Shown: piece after piece, positions 37,621 to 46,562 of the stretch
How positions within the stretch are numbered: position 1 is the first letter of the stretch
Layout: every line of letters begins with the position of its first letter
Translations under genes and position numbers: made by a program
The notes under the pieces: model-generated
What the model saw: only the letters and a program-made list of their open reading frames with translations
What the model was told of the DNA's origin: nothing
The model's database searches: none
Assembly: GCA_903905065.1 (NCBI GenBank)
Contig: CAIVEW010000025.1
Coordinates: 97,135-161,134, forward strand
Source: an uncultured Bacteroidota bacterium
GTDB lineage: Bacteria > Bacteroidota > Bacteroidia > Chitinophagales > Chitinophagaceae
Length of the DNA: 64,000 nt
Direction: 5' to 3'

Positions 37621-38138
37621 AAAGGAACTTTGACTAATAATTCATCGATGAACTTTTGGGCTTCTCTGTATGCAGTAGGCTGTGCACTCTTTATATGATT
37701 CAAATAAGACCTAACCAGACCTACTATTTCCCAATATGTAGACCCACTATGTATTGTGTCATTAAGCCCATTTATTAAGGAGTTATATTTTTCGTACCAA
37801 GTAAATTTTATGTCGTTAGCCATAGCATAAATGCTTCTAATGCCGCTTTTGCTATAAGGATCGGTGTAGTCAGAATACCAATTTAGTATTTCTTCAATCT
37901 CGTTTTGTGCGATTATGTAGGCAGGGCTCGACTCTACTTTTAATTTTCTAAGAAACAAACAAATTCTTGCTTTTTTGTCTAATATTATATCGCCATTTTT
38001 GGTATTGAGTGATTCATCCTGAAGCTTTGGTAACAATTCGGAATATTTATCCTGCCATTTTAGTATTAGCTTGTTAATCATAGCTTGCCAAGCTGAATTG
38101 ATATCATCCCTGAAATTCTTGAGAAAATCTTCGGCCAT
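37617..38138 (-). CDS. Orphan protein, AT-rich gene
   Basis: A 173-residue protein, largely helical and polar, without signal peptide, membrane segment or motif known to me. Words such as EIEEILNWYSDYTDPYSK and FTWYEKYNSLINGLN are rich in Trp/Tyr. Its codons are visibly more AT-rich than those of sucB and crcB on either side, which suggests recent arrival. The ATG at 38138 is preferred over an upstream start that would overlap crcB by 31 bases. Function unknown. Confidence 0.5.
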   Translation of the reverse strand: MAEDFLKNFRDDINSAWQAMINKLILKWQDKYSELLPKLQDESLNTKNGDIILDKKARICLFLRKLKVESSPAYIIAQNEIEEILNWYSDYTDPYSKSGIRSIYAMANDIKFTWYEKYNSLINGLNDTIHSGSTYWEIVGLVRSYLNHIKSAQPTAYREAQKFIDELLVKVPF

Positions 38139-38158
38139 ATATACGATTACAAATAAAT

Positions 38159-38539
38159 TCACCCAGCGAGCCAGATCCCCAGCCTGCACAGCAGCAACCC
38201 GGCGATAACACTCAACCCGGTATAAATAAGCGCTGTAGTTGATTGTCCCTTCCCCACAAGGGTCACATTCTCAAGGGCAAATGTAGAGAAGGTAGTAAAA
38301 CCGCCACAAAAGCCTGAAGCAAGCAATAAATACAAACCCTCCTGTCCCTCGTTATACCAATGAAAACGTCCGGCAAGACCGAACAAAACGCCGATGATCA
38401 GCGATCCCAGGATATTGATAGTAAAAGTGCCATAAGGAAACGGGCTCACCACAATTCTCCCCACAAGAAAGCTAAGCCCATACCTCGCCATACTCCCCAC
38501 CGCGCCGCCGGCACCAACTAATAAGAAATTACGGAACAT
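38159..38539 (-). CDS. crcB: Fluoride channel FluC/CrcB
   Basis: A 126-residue membrane protein with four helices: LLVGAGGAVGSMARYGLSF, FTINILGSLIIGVLFGLAG, LYLLLASGFCGGFTTFSTFALE and a last helix ending in LCRLGIW. The GFCGGFTTFSTF motif with the two Phe and the Ser/Thr track is the fluoride pore signature, and GGxxGxxxRY is at the start. It works as an antiparallel dimer exporting fluoride. I see no fluoride riboswitch in the 31-base spacer upstream. Confidence 0.93.
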   Translation of the reverse strand: MFRNFLLVGAGGAVGSMARYGLSFLVGRIVVSPFPYGTFTINILGSLIIGVLFGLAGRFHWYNEGQEGLYLLLASGFCGGFTTFSTFALENVTLVGKGQSTTALIYTGLSVIAGLLLCRLGIWLAG

Positions 38540-38570
38540 TTTTCACGCTTTGCGAGTCCAGGAATATCAC

Positions 38571-39008
38571 TTACTGCAAATCCTGCAATGTAAGCGTATT
38601 AATATCCTCAATATTTTTTAGTCTAAAATCATTTGTCAGGAAAAAATCAGCATTGTATTCGATCGCAGTTGCGATTTGAATACTGTCCGGTGTTTTTAAG
38701 CTGTATTTCGCACGCAGTCTTGCAGCAGTCGTTGCAATATCTTTCGTCAGGTCAATTATTTCAATATTGGTCGATTCTGTTAACAATCGACGATAATTTG
38801 TTGCGATGTCCTCTCGTCCTGATCGCAGCGGAAGCACCTGTACTTCAAGCAGGGTGATGGTAGATGTAATAAAGGAAAAATAGCCAAGGTCATTTTGCGT
38901 GAATAATTCAGAAAGGAGTGGCTGGAATGAAGAAACGCCATCAATAAAATAGATCAATGGCGCGCTGTCCAAAAAGAGCGTTTTGCCCTTGAACGCAGAA
39001 ATTACCAT
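38571..39008 (-). CDS. PIN-domain toxin-like ribonuclease (VapC-type)
   Basis: A 145-residue PIN domain: first Asp in TLFLDSAPLIYF (about 14), Glu in TLLEVQVLP (about 55), Asp in LKTPDSIQIATA (about 110) and Asp in FFLTNDFRLKN (about 129), giving the four-acid metal site. With the overlapping small gene upstream (39002-39205) it forms a VapBC-like module. Its N-terminus overlaps that gene by 7 bases. Target RNA unknown. Confidence 0.8.
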   Translation of the reverse strand: MVISAFKGKTLFLDSAPLIYFIDGVSSFQPLLSELFTQNDLGYFSFITSTITLLEVQVLPLRSGREDIATNYRRLLTESTNIEIIDLTKDIATTAARLRAKYSLKTPDSIQIATAIEYNADFFLTNDFRLKNIEDINTLTLQDLQ

Positions 39009-39205
39009 TCTCTTTCGGTTTCGATATATTTATCAATATCCACTCCTCGCCATAGCTCAGATCCTACCCCCGAAATTGATGCTAATTTCACATCTGCAGG
39101 TTTCTGTTCTCTACGAATTATTGCAACAAGCTTTTCAAGCAAGGTTAGTTGCTCTTCCTTGTTCAAGTGCTTCACCTCAGCCAGAATGCTATCAATATGC
39201 TGCAT
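39002..39205 (-). CDS. Putative antitoxin of the PIN-domain pair
   Basis: A 67-residue protein, helical N-terminus (IDSILAEVKHLNKEEQLTLLEKLVAII) and an acidic-aromatic C-terminus (SELWRGVDIDKYIETEREW) that may fill the toxin site. It overlaps the toxin by 7 bases, typical for coupled toxin-antitoxin pairs. No clear DNA-binding ribbon is visible, so autoregulation is uncertain. Confidence 0.6.
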   Translation of the reverse strand: MQHIDSILAEVKHLNKEEQLTLLEKLVAIIRREQKPADVKLASISGVGSELWRGVDIDKYIETEREW

Positions 39206-39306
39206 GTATCAAAGATACAAATAATTGTATTACGGACGATTTCTTATGCGCGAAAGTCAAAACGGAGCAATGAAGTTGGCAATTTTCAAATCTGCACATT
39301 TTCAAA

Positions 39307-40416
39307 TTACTCCACCCAATCACACACAAACACATTCGTATCATGTCCGCCGCCGTTGTTGCGGTTTGAGCTGAAGATGAACTTCTTCCCATCTGGTGAG
39401 AACATCGGGAAAGCATCAAAGCTGCCATCGTGGCTTATGCGCTCCAGGCCGGTGCCATCGAGGTTGATAAGATACAGATTAAAAGGAAACCCGCGCTCGT
39501 ACTCATAGTCAGAAGCAAAGACGAGCTGCTTGCCATTTGGTGTAAATGCCGGCGCCCAGTTGGCCTTGCCCAGCTTGGTTACCTGGTGTGCATCGCTGCC
39601 ATCAGCATTGGCTACAAACAGCTCCATATGTGTTGGCATAACAAGCCCTTGTGCCAGTAAGTCTTTGTATTCTTTCACATCTTCCGCGGTAGTAGGGCGC
39701 GATGCACGCCATACTATCTTCTTGCTGTCTGGCGAAAAGCAGGCCCCGCCGTCATATCCCAGCGTATTGGTTATCTGCTTCACATTCTTACCATCTATGT
39801 CCATGGTGTAGATGTCTATATCTCCATTGCGCATACTGGTGAAGATGATCTTTTTTCCATCCGGAGATATAGTAGCTTCTGCATCATAGCCCGGGGTGTT
39901 GGTAAGCTTCCTGGTGATATTACCCTTAAAGTCAGCCTCAAAAATGTCATAGCTATCATACACCGGCCACACATATTTCTTGATCACCTTACGGTCTGGT
40001 TCCACCGGGCAGGCATCTCCCCCCAGGTGGGTAGATGCATATAGGAAGTGTTTGTGGTCGGGCATGAGGTAGGCGCACGTCGTGCGGCCCTTGCCGGTGC
40101 TCACGCGTGTATAATTGAATTTTTCGTTTTCCGTTTTTGGCAGTGAACCGTAAAATATCTGGTCACACATTATTCCTTCTGCCGGATTCCTGCGCTGGAA
40201 GGTGATATGCTCATTGTCAAACCCGAAATAGGCCTCCGCATTGTCTCCGCCCGTAGTCAGCTGGCGCATATTCTTAAAGTGCTTCTCGTCAGGATAAACC
40301 AGGCTCTTTTTTTCGGAGGTTGAATTATCCACAGGAGCCTGTTGCTGCTGTGCTTTTGATACGATCGAAGAAACCAGGACAAGTGCAGTGGAAACTACGG
40401 TAAAAGTAATACGCAT
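39307..40416 (-). CDS. Secreted TolB-like beta-propeller protein (PD40 repeats)
   Basis: A 369-residue protein with a signal peptide (MRITFTVVSTALVLVSSIVSKAQ). The mature part has several PD40/WD40-like repeats of the form xSPDGKKIIFTSxRNGDxDIY: ISPDGKKIIFTSMRNGD, FSPDSKKIVWRAS, FTPNGKQLVFASDYEYE, FSPDGKKFIFSSNRN. This makes a TolB-like propeller, probably binding a protein or peptidoglycan partner in the periplasm. No sorting domain follows. Partner unknown. Confidence 0.85.
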   Translation of the reverse strand: MRITFTVVSTALVLVSSIVSKAQQQQAPVDNSTSEKKSLVYPDEKHFKNMRQLTTGGDNAEAYFGFDNEHITFQRRNPAEGIMCDQIFYGSLPKTENEKFNYTRVSTGKGRTTCAYLMPDHKHFLYASTHLGGDACPVEPDRKVIKKYVWPVYDSYDIFEADFKGNITRKLTNTPGYDAEATISPDGKKIIFTSMRNGDIDIYTMDIDGKNVKQITNTLGYDGGACFSPDSKKIVWRASRPTTAEDVKEYKDLLAQGLVMPTHMELFVANADGSDAHQVTKLGKANWAPAFTPNGKQLVFASDYEYERGFPFNLYLINLDGTGLERISHDGSFDAFPMFSPDGKKFIFSSNRNNGGGHDTNVFVCDWVE

Positions 40417-40537
40417 AAGAAAAATTAATGTCCCGCAAAACTACTTCAACATCAAAGGATTGAAACTAATTTAAACCCGTCTATTGTCAGGGAAATGTAA
40501 AAGATATACTTTTTAAATTCGCATTACAGTCTTCTTG

Positions 40538-40554
40538 GGTACAATTTTTGTACC
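40538..40554. promoter_or_regulatory. 17-bp perfect palindrome before the FAD monooxygenase gene
   Basis: GGTACAA-TTT-TTGTACC, 7-bp arms and 3-base centre, 9 bases before the ATG at 40564. Symmetry, size and position suit an operator for a dimeric repressor; no regulator gene is adjacent. Confidence 0.4.
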
Positions 40555-40563
40555 GTTATCGGT

Positions 40564-41805
40564 ATGGCTCAAAACAACGAGTTAACTACATCATGTTGCA
40601 TAGCTGGCGGCGGCCCAGCCGGTATGATGCTCGGGTTTTTGCTCGCACGGGCCGGCATTGATGTGATCGTCTTGGAAAAACACGCTGACTTTTTCCGAGA
40701 CTTTCGGGGCGACACAATACATCCTTCCACGTTTCAGTTAATGTTTGAGCTCGACCTGCTGGAAGAATTTCTGAAAGTGCCGCACCAGGAGATAGAAACC
40801 TTTAGTGCGGTATTTAATAACGAGCCGGTACAGATCGCCAACTTTCGCCACCTCAATGTGGTAAAACCAGCACTTGGCCTGATGCCTCAATGGGATTTTT
40901 TGAAATTCCTGCAAAAACAAGCCGAACGTTACCCAACGTTCAGGTTGGTGATGAATGCCGAAGTTACCGGGGTGATCAGTGGGAATGGGCGCATAAATGG
41001 TGTTACCGTATCCCGCGCTGATGGCGAGAACCGGGTGCTTGCGAACCTGGTAGTCGCCGCTGATGGCCGTCGTTCCATCCTAAGAGAGAAAGCAAACCTT
41101 AAAGTTATTTCCTCCGGTGTTCCTATCGATGTTTTATGGTTCCGTGTGTCCAGGCTCGGCAATGATCCTGCTCAGATATTAGGGCGCTTTAATGCCGGCA
41201 GGATCATGGTAATGCTGGATCGTAACGATTACTGGCAGTGCGCCTACATAATTAAAAAAGGTGGTGATGAGCACATACGGCAGCAAGGCATTCAAATGTT
41301 CCGGCATGATATAGAGTTAGTGGCGCCCTTTCTCGCAGGTCGGCTGGAAGAAGTAAGATCCTGGGACGATATTAAGCTGCTCACAGTCGACGTAGATCAT
41401 CTCGAAACCTGGTACACCAGCGGTCTCCTCTGCATCGGTGATGCAGCCCACGCCATGTCGCCCGTCGGTGGGGTGGGTATAAACCTTGCTATACAAGATG
41501 CGGTCGCAGCCGCTAACATGCTACACAAGTCTTTTAAAGAACAAGGACTAATCGAAGCGGATTTACTAAGGGCGGTGCAAAAACGAAGATCTTTCCCCAC
41601 ACGTTTTATACAACAGCTGCAGATCCTCCTCCACAACAAAGTCATCCAGGTGCACCTCACAGATAAAATGAATACAAAGCCGCCGATTTTCATGCGTCTG
41701 CTCAACGCATTTCCCATCTTACAGCGACTGCCAGCCCGTGTGTTAGGAGTTGGTGTGCGGCCGGAGCATATTCACACGCCGGATACGGCATCCGGCACAA
41801 AATAA
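40564..41805 (+). CDS. FAD-dependent aromatic-type monooxygenase
   Basis: A 413-residue class A flavoprotein monooxygenase. Rossmann motif CCIAGGGPAGMMLGFLLARAG near residue 11, NADPH/FAD motif with DGRRS (AADGRRSILR), and the second FAD motif GDAAHAMSPVGGVGINLAIQDA. The family hydroxylates phenols and related rings with NAD(P)H and oxygen. Substrate unknown; closest in style to the PheA/TfdB/UbiH hydroxylases. No redox partner needed. Confidence 0.85.
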   Translation: MAQNNELTTSCCIAGGGPAGMMLGFLLARAGIDVIVLEKHADFFRDFRGDTIHPSTFQLMFELDLLEEFLKVPHQEIETFSAVFNNEPVQIANFRHLNVVKPALGLMPQWDFLKFLQKQAERYPTFRLVMNAEVTGVISGNGRINGVTVSRADGENRVLANLVVAADGRRSILREKANLKVISSGVPIDVLWFRVSRLGNDPAQILGRFNAGRIMVMLDRNDYWQCAYIIKKGGDEHIRQQGIQMFRHDIELVAPFLAGRLEEVRSWDDIKLLTVDVDHLETWYTSGLLCIGDAAHAMSPVGGVGINLAIQDAVAAANMLHKSFKEQGLIEADLLRAVQKRRSFPTRFIQQLQILLHNKVIQVHLTDKMNTKPPIFMRLLNAFPILQRLPARVLGVGVRPEHIHTPDTASGTK

Positions 41806-41866
41806 ATGATCCGAACTGCACGCGTTAGAAAATACTTTTTTACCTTGAATATTCAATTCGTGCAAC

Positions 41867-42892
41867 ATGTCAGACAGGAGAAGGTTTGTTAAGTTTTCAT
41901 TACTGTCCTCAGCGGCCCTGCTGGCCGGTAAAAATCTGTTTGCAAAAACCGATAAGGGCGAAAGAAAATACGATACGGTAAAAGATGAACCTATAGTGAT
42001 ATCCACCTGGGACTTCGGAAAAGCTGCCAACGCTGGAGCATGGAACATTTTAAAAAAAGGCGGCCGGGCGCTGGATGCGGTTGAAGCTGGCGTAATGATA
42101 CCCGAAGCCGACCCGGAAAATCAGTCCGTAGGGCTTGGTGGCAGGCCGGACCGCGATGGGCGCGTAACGCTGGATGCCTGCATCATGGATGAGAACTTCA
42201 GGTGTGGCTCTGTTGCTGCGCTCGAGCATGTAGTCCATGCCATATCTGTAGCGCGCATGGTAATGGAAAAAACTCCGCACGTAATGCTGGTAGGAGACGG
42301 AGCAACACAATTTGCACTTGCCAACGGTTTTAAGAAAGAAAATCTGCTTACGCCCAAAAGCGAAGAAGAATGGAAAGAATGGCTCAAGACATCAAAATAC
42401 GAACCGCAGAAAAACATTGAGAACATGCTGCCCGGCGGTGTGCGTAATCATGATACCATAGGCATGGTAGCTATGGATAAAAGCGGCAGCTTGAGTGGGG
42501 CATGCACAACCAGCGGCATGGCTTACAAATTACATGGCCGCGTCGGCGACTCGCCCATAATAGGTGCGGGGCTTTATGTGGACAATGAGGTAGGTGCTGC
42601 TACCAGCACAGGAGTGGGAGAGGAAGTGATACGAATAGTAGGCTCCCACCTCGTCGTAGAGTTGATGCGACAAGGGTTACCGCCCGAAGATGCCTGCAAA
42701 AAAGCCGTGGAGCGCATAATAGCCCGCAACCCCGAAATAGCAAAGAAAGTGCAGGTTGGTTTCCTCGCACTCAATAAAAACGGTGAATACGGTGCCTATG
42801 CCCTGCAAAAAGGTTTTTCTTATGCGGTAAGAAATGGCAAGGTGGAAGACGTATTTGAATCAAAGTATTTCTACGAAGAACAGCAAAAATAG
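41867..42892 (+). CDS. Glycosylasparaginase / isoaspartyl peptidase family enzyme, exported
   Basis: A 341-residue N-terminal-nucleophile hydrolase. The catalytic Thr, which becomes the new N-terminus after self-cleavage, is in GVRNHDTIGMVA (about residue 200); further motifs are NAGAWNILKKGGRALDAVEAG, and TSTGVGEEVIR. It cleaves the GlcNAc-Asn bond in glycoprotein remnants. The start MSDRRRFVKFSLLSSAALLAG looks like a twin-arginine signal (RRRFVKF), so it is exported folded. 61 bases behind the monooxygenase. Confidence 0.88.
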   Translation: MSDRRRFVKFSLLSSAALLAGKNLFAKTDKGERKYDTVKDEPIVISTWDFGKAANAGAWNILKKGGRALDAVEAGVMIPEADPENQSVGLGGRPDRDGRVTLDACIMDENFRCGSVAALEHVVHAISVARMVMEKTPHVMLVGDGATQFALANGFKKENLLTPKSEEEWKEWLKTSKYEPQKNIENMLPGGVRNHDTIGMVAMDKSGSLSGACTTSGMAYKLHGRVGDSPIIGAGLYVDNEVGAATSTGVGEEVIRIVGSHLVVELMRQGLPPEDACKKAVERIIARNPEIAKKVQVGFLALNKNGEYGAYALQKGFSYAVRNGKVEDVFESKYFYEEQQK

Positions 42893-42961
42893 ATCGCCCT
42901 AGTGTTCCACACGATTACAAAGCAATCCCAATTCCTAATTACCAATTCCTAATTCCATAAA

Positions 42962-43633
42962 ATGCTCCTTGAAGTTTGCGCTTTTAATATTCAGTCGTGC
43001 CTGGTAGCTGCTAAAGCTGGCGCTGGCCGCATAGAATTATGTATGGACCCCTTACAGGGCGGCACTACGCCCAGCTACGGGTTGGTTCGCTATGCACTTG
43101 AAAAAATTTCCATACCGGCATTTCCTATGGTGCGTCCGCGCGGTGGCAACTTTGTGTATGACAATGACGAGCTGGAAATAATGAAGGAAGACGTACTCAC
43201 ATTCCGCGAGTTAGGCTGCCCCGGCATAGCCACCGGCATCCAGCTACCCGATGGCCGGATAGGCGTAGAATTGCTCCGCCGTCTCGTTGAATGGGCACAT
43301 CCGATGTCGGTGACCTGCCATAAGGTATTTGATACGGCCCCCGATGCGTTCGAAGCGCTGGAAGACGTGATAGCTGCTGGTTGCAGCCGCATACTTACTT
43401 CTGGTTTGCGCAAAACTGCCGTCGAAGGTGCCGAAACAATTGTCAACCTTATGGCGCAAGCGGGTGACCGTATTGTGATCATGCCCGGCGGTGGTGTACG
43501 GTCATCCAATATCACACAATTGATCACCCAGACCGGAGCTATAGAATATCATAGCTCGTGCCTAGTCTCCAGGGCAGATAATCACATTGCTGATGAGCAG
43601 GAAGTGAAACTGTTAGTAAACAAGCTTAGTTGA
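42962..43633 (+). CDS. cutC: CutC family protein
   Basis: A 223-residue TIM-barrel protein with LEVCAFNIQSCLVAAKAGAGRIELC at the start, MVRPRGGNFVYDNDEL, VTCHKVFD, ILTSG and the late IMPGGGVRSSNI. CutC was linked to copper homeostasis in Escherichia coli, but that role is disputed and the enzyme reaction is unknown. Length normal. The spacer upstream (42901-42961) has repeated CAATTCCTAATT words. Confidence 0.9.
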   Translation: MLLEVCAFNIQSCLVAAKAGAGRIELCMDPLQGGTTPSYGLVRYALEKISIPAFPMVRPRGGNFVYDNDELEIMKEDVLTFRELGCPGIATGIQLPDGRIGVELLRRLVEWAHPMSVTCHKVFDTAPDAFEALEDVIAAGCSRILTSGLRKTAVEGAETIVNLMAQAGDRIVIMPGGGVRSSNITQLITQTGAIEYHSSCLVSRADNHIADEQEVKLLVNKLS

Positions 43634-43725
43634 AGTACAATGCAATAGGCCAGAGCCAAAGCGATTCTGATCAACGTCATCCCGCCGATCTGCTAAAAAC
43701 CATATCTTTAGACCAAATCAATTTT

Positions 43726-44658
43726 ATGAAGAAACTCGTTTTTGTTCTTTTATTATGTCCCCTATTTGTTATTGCACAGGATAAACTCACAGAAGCTAAC
43801 TACCGTATTTATTCCGTGAAAGCAGGAAAGGAAATCGCGCTTAACGATATTGTGAGTGATATGAGTGCAGCCGATGTCCTTTTCTTTGGCGAAGAGCATA
43901 ACGACAGCGTCACGCACTTCCTGGAAAAATCCATGCTCGAACTGCTTTATGCAAAATATGGTGCACAAACGACGCTTTCCATGGAGATGTTCGACCGCGA
44001 TGTGCAGCCCGTCATGAATGAATACCTGAAAGGTTTCATTCGCGAAAAGCATTTCGTAAAAGACGCCCGCGTTTGGAGCAACTACAGGGACTACAAACCG
44101 ATGGTGGAATTAGCAAAGGACAAGGGCCTGGATGTGATCTGCGCCAATGCCCCAACGCGTTATACTAACCTTGCCGGCAGAAAAGGCGAAGATGAGTTGG
44201 CGAAGCTACCCGAAGAGTCACAAGAGTATTTTGCACCATTACCTTACGACGCGGCTTCAGGAGATTACTACGAAAAACTCACGGGCTTGCCGCAGCATGC
44301 TATCGGCTCGCTGACAGATACGTCAAAGAAAGCTGCCCCTATGTCTATGCCGGGCATGGGCAATTTTGATCTTGTACTGGCACAGTCGTTATGGGACGCC
44401 ACCATGGCATATTCTATCGCCCAGTATATGAAAAAACACAAAGGCCAGAAGGTGATGCAGGTGAACGGCCGGTTTCATAGCGATGAAGGTTTTGCAGTTG
44501 CTACGCAGCTGAAACATTACCGCCCCAAAGTCAAGGAGCTGATCATCTCATCGGGCAGCGATGAAGCGTTCCCAAACATAAAATGGGACGACTACAAAAA
44601 AAACGGTGACTACATCATCGTTACCGACCCTAAGGTGCCAAGAACTTATAAGGAATAA
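43726..44658 (+). CDS. ChaN family (DUF399) haem-binding-like secreted protein
   Basis: A 310-residue protein with a signal peptide (MKKLVFVLLLCPLFVIAQ). The ChaN core starts with DVLFFGEEHNDSVTH and continues with SMEMFDRDVQPVMNEYLKG, DLVLAQSLWDATMAYSIA and VNGRFHSDEGF; the conserved GEEHxD and GxFHxD motifs are those of the family whose Campylobacter member binds two stacked haems. A lipobox is not present. An upstream frame extension to 43630 is rejected since the signal peptide fixes the start. Confidence 0.8.
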   Translation: MKKLVFVLLLCPLFVIAQDKLTEANYRIYSVKAGKEIALNDIVSDMSAADVLFFGEEHNDSVTHFLEKSMLELLYAKYGAQTTLSMEMFDRDVQPVMNEYLKGFIREKHFVKDARVWSNYRDYKPMVELAKDKGLDVICANAPTRYTNLAGRKGEDELAKLPEESQEYFAPLPYDAASGDYYEKLTGLPQHAIGSLTDTSKKAAPMSMPGMGNFDLVLAQSLWDATMAYSIAQYMKKHKGQKVMQVNGRFHSDEGFAVATQLKHYRPKVKELIISSGSDEAFPNIKWDDYKKNGDYIIVTDPKVPRTYKE

Positions 44659-44669
44659 ATCTTTGGGCA

Positions 44670-45332
44670 ATGTATAAAATTCTGCTCGCCATATCTCCGT
44701 TGTTATTGAATTGCATTGCATCCTCCGGTCAATCAAACCCCAACCCAACTGTTTTCATTGGCCGCCAAGAATGGATGACGGAAAACCTCGACGTAGACCA
44801 TTACCAAGATGGTACTCCGATACAAGAAGCAAAAACAGCGGCGGAATGGAAAATCTGTAATCAGAACAGGATAGGTTGTTACTGTAATTACGATAACGAA
44901 GGCTGTTATGGCAGTATGTATGGTAAGCTTTACAACTGGTATGCTGTCAGGCGTGGCATAGCACCGCACTGCTGGAGGATTCCCTCAAAGGCTGATTTTG
45001 ACGGTTTGGTTGGCTACCTCGGTGCGACGGAGGCAGGTAAAAAGTTGAAAGCAAAACATAGCTGGAGCAACGATTGGAACGGCCTCAACATCAGTGGGTT
45101 TAATGGCCTGGCCTCCGGCTGTCGTAATCCTACAGGCACTTTTAGCTATGTAAGTAAAGAGGCCTTTTGGTGGACTTGCGATGCCCGCAAGACGGCCGAT
45201 GAGCGGGGCACCGGGCTATCTTTTTTTGTGAATTACGATGACAAACTTGATTACCAGATAACCGAAGACTATGGCTATTCGGTGCGCTGCATGAGAGATA
45301 AGGGAGCGCCGCCGCCAAACTCCTGCCCCTGA
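44670..45332 (+). CDS. FISUMP-domain secreted protein
   Basis: A 220-residue protein with an N-terminal signal (MYKILLAISPLLLNCIASSG, possibly a lipobox at Cys15) and a Fibrobacter succinogenes major paralogous (FISUMP) domain: QEWMTENLDVDHYQDGTPI, YGKLYNWYAV, CPxGWR-type HCWRIPSKADFDGL, and the closing FWWTCDARK...GYSVRCMRD. The family is common on Bacteroidota surfaces, function unknown. Its 3' end is 23 bases from the convergent lycopene cyclase gene, with no terminator between. Confidence 0.85.
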   Translation: MYKILLAISPLLLNCIASSGQSNPNPTVFIGRQEWMTENLDVDHYQDGTPIQEAKTAAEWKICNQNRIGCYCNYDNEGCYGSMYGKLYNWYAVRRGIAPHCWRIPSKADFDGLVGYLGATEAGKKLKAKHSWSNDWNGLNISGFNGLASGCRNPTGTFSYVSKEAFWWTCDARKTADERGTGLSFFVNYDDKLDYQITEDYGYSVRCMRDKGAPPPNSCP

Positions 45333-45355
45333 CATCGCAATTCGCGTAAGCATCA

Positions 45356-46066
45356 CTATTTCGGGGATCTCCTGCCTGGCACTTCCGTTTTCCGCAGATA
45401 TTCAAAGCCTGCAACATTCATTAAGATCAGTAACATCCCGTAGAAGGTATCCTCCATGGGAATTGTAAACATCCGTATTCCGAGGTTATAATGATTGTTG
45501 TAGGAAACCACAGGTTCCGCTATCCCGGTGCCGGTCAAAATGCCATTAGATAAAAAGAAGGGTACCAGGATAATTAAAAATGAAATGAAGAACGTTGGCA
45601 GGTAAGTCACTTTTTTAACTATCAACAGCAAGAGAAAAGTCGCCAGCGAAATAAAGGTGATCGATGTGTATAGTCTTGGCAAGTTCAGCAGGCCGGTCAA
45701 GCCAAGAGTTATAACCAAGGTCCACGCCAAATATTTTGCTGCCTGCTTATAACGGGCCGAATCTACAAAAAGCGAAACGCTATAGTAAGTGAATACACAA
45801 GCATAAGGCACACAAATGAAAAAGAGACATTCTTCCACCGGCAGACTAAACAAATAGGCTCGGGTAATATACCTGGGATTGAAACTCCAGATGTGTTGCA
45901 GCGTAAAAAAATGATCCCACACCAGGAATAATAAAGAGCTTACTGCGCAGGACGGTAGAAAATATTTCCACTGCCGGTAGAACAGTATTTTGGGATGAAA
46001 CGAAAATGCCAACGGGAAAATAATGCAGGCTGCATCAACCCACAGGTATAGGAGTTTTTCAGGCAT
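45356..46066 (-). CDS. Lycopene cyclase, fused CrtYc-CrtYd type
   Basis: A 236-residue membrane protein with about six to seven helices, made of two related halves. The first half has FLVWDHFFTLQHIWSFNPRY and SLPVEECLFF, the second has the matching IPMEDTFYG. Each PxE(E/D) motif belongs to the active site of the heterodimeric/fused cyclases. It would form beta-rings on lycopene to give beta-carotene. Last gene of the carotenoid operon; starts 8 bases inside crtZ. Confidence 0.85.
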   Translation of the reverse strand: MPEKLLYLWVDAACIIFPLAFSFHPKILFYRQWKYFLPSCAVSSLLFLVWDHFFTLQHIWSFNPRYITRAYLFSLPVEECLFFICVPYACVFTYYSVSLFVDSARYKQAAKYLAWTLVITLGLTGLLNLPRLYTSITFISLATFLLLLIVKKVTYLPTFFISFLIILVPFFLSNGILTGTGIAEPVVSYNNHYNLGIRMFTIPMEDTFYGMLLILMNVAGFEYLRKTEVPGRRSPK

Positions 46067-46553
46067 TGGCAGATCTGTTTTTCCTGGCTTCCCGCTCTGC
46101 TTTTATCGCGTCTTTAAAATACTGCAGCGGAACAAAAAGCATTCCAAAACATTCGCCGTCTTCCTTACCCAGGTGCTTATGATGCATTTTATGCGCCCTG
46201 CGAATAGCTTTAAAATAGAAGTTATCCGCATTTCGCAGTAGCTTGAATCGTTGATGAATGAAAACGTCGTGCACCATGAAATAGGCAAATCCAAAGAGCG
46301 TAATACCGATGCCTGTATATAAGAAGATATGATGGTCGGTATATATCCCCGTGGCCAGGCAGGCAATGCCCGGCAGTGCAAAGATCAGGAAGAAGTAATC
46401 GTTCTTCTCAAAGAAAGATGATGGGTTTTTTCGATGATGATCTTCATGCAAACCCCATAGCAGCCCATGCATCAGGTATTTGTGCGTCACCCATGCCACG
46501 CCCTCCATAGAAAGGAATGACACAAATACTACGATTAGGTTGATCAGCCACAT
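46059..46553 (-). CDS. crtZ: Beta-carotene hydroxylase
   Basis: A 164-residue membrane di-iron hydroxylase of the fatty acid hydroxylase superfamily. Its four His boxes are HKYLMH, HEDHH, HDVFIH and HKMHH. It adds 3-hydroxyl groups to beta-rings, converting beta-carotene to zeaxanthin. Its C-terminus overlaps the lycopene cyclase start by 8 bases and it follows the SRPBCC gene by 9 bases. Confidence 0.93.
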   Translation of the reverse strand: MWLINLIVVFVSFLSMEGVAWVTHKYLMHGLLWGLHEDHHRKNPSSFFEKNDYFFLIFALPGIACLATGIYTDHHIFLYTGIGITLFGFAYFMVHDVFIHQRFKLLRNADNFYFKAIRRAHKMHHKHLGKEDGECFGMLFVPLQYFKDAIKAEREARKNRSANA

Positions 46554-46562
46554 ATTTTTTAA

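Noticed and set aside
38540..38570. Fluoride riboswitch before crcB
   Set aside because: The spacer is only 31 bases and does not hold the conserved pseudoknot; the upstream gene ends there.
43630..43725. Upstream extension of the ChaN-like protein
   Set aside because: A signal peptide begins at 43726; the extension starts at TTG overlapping the cutC stop.
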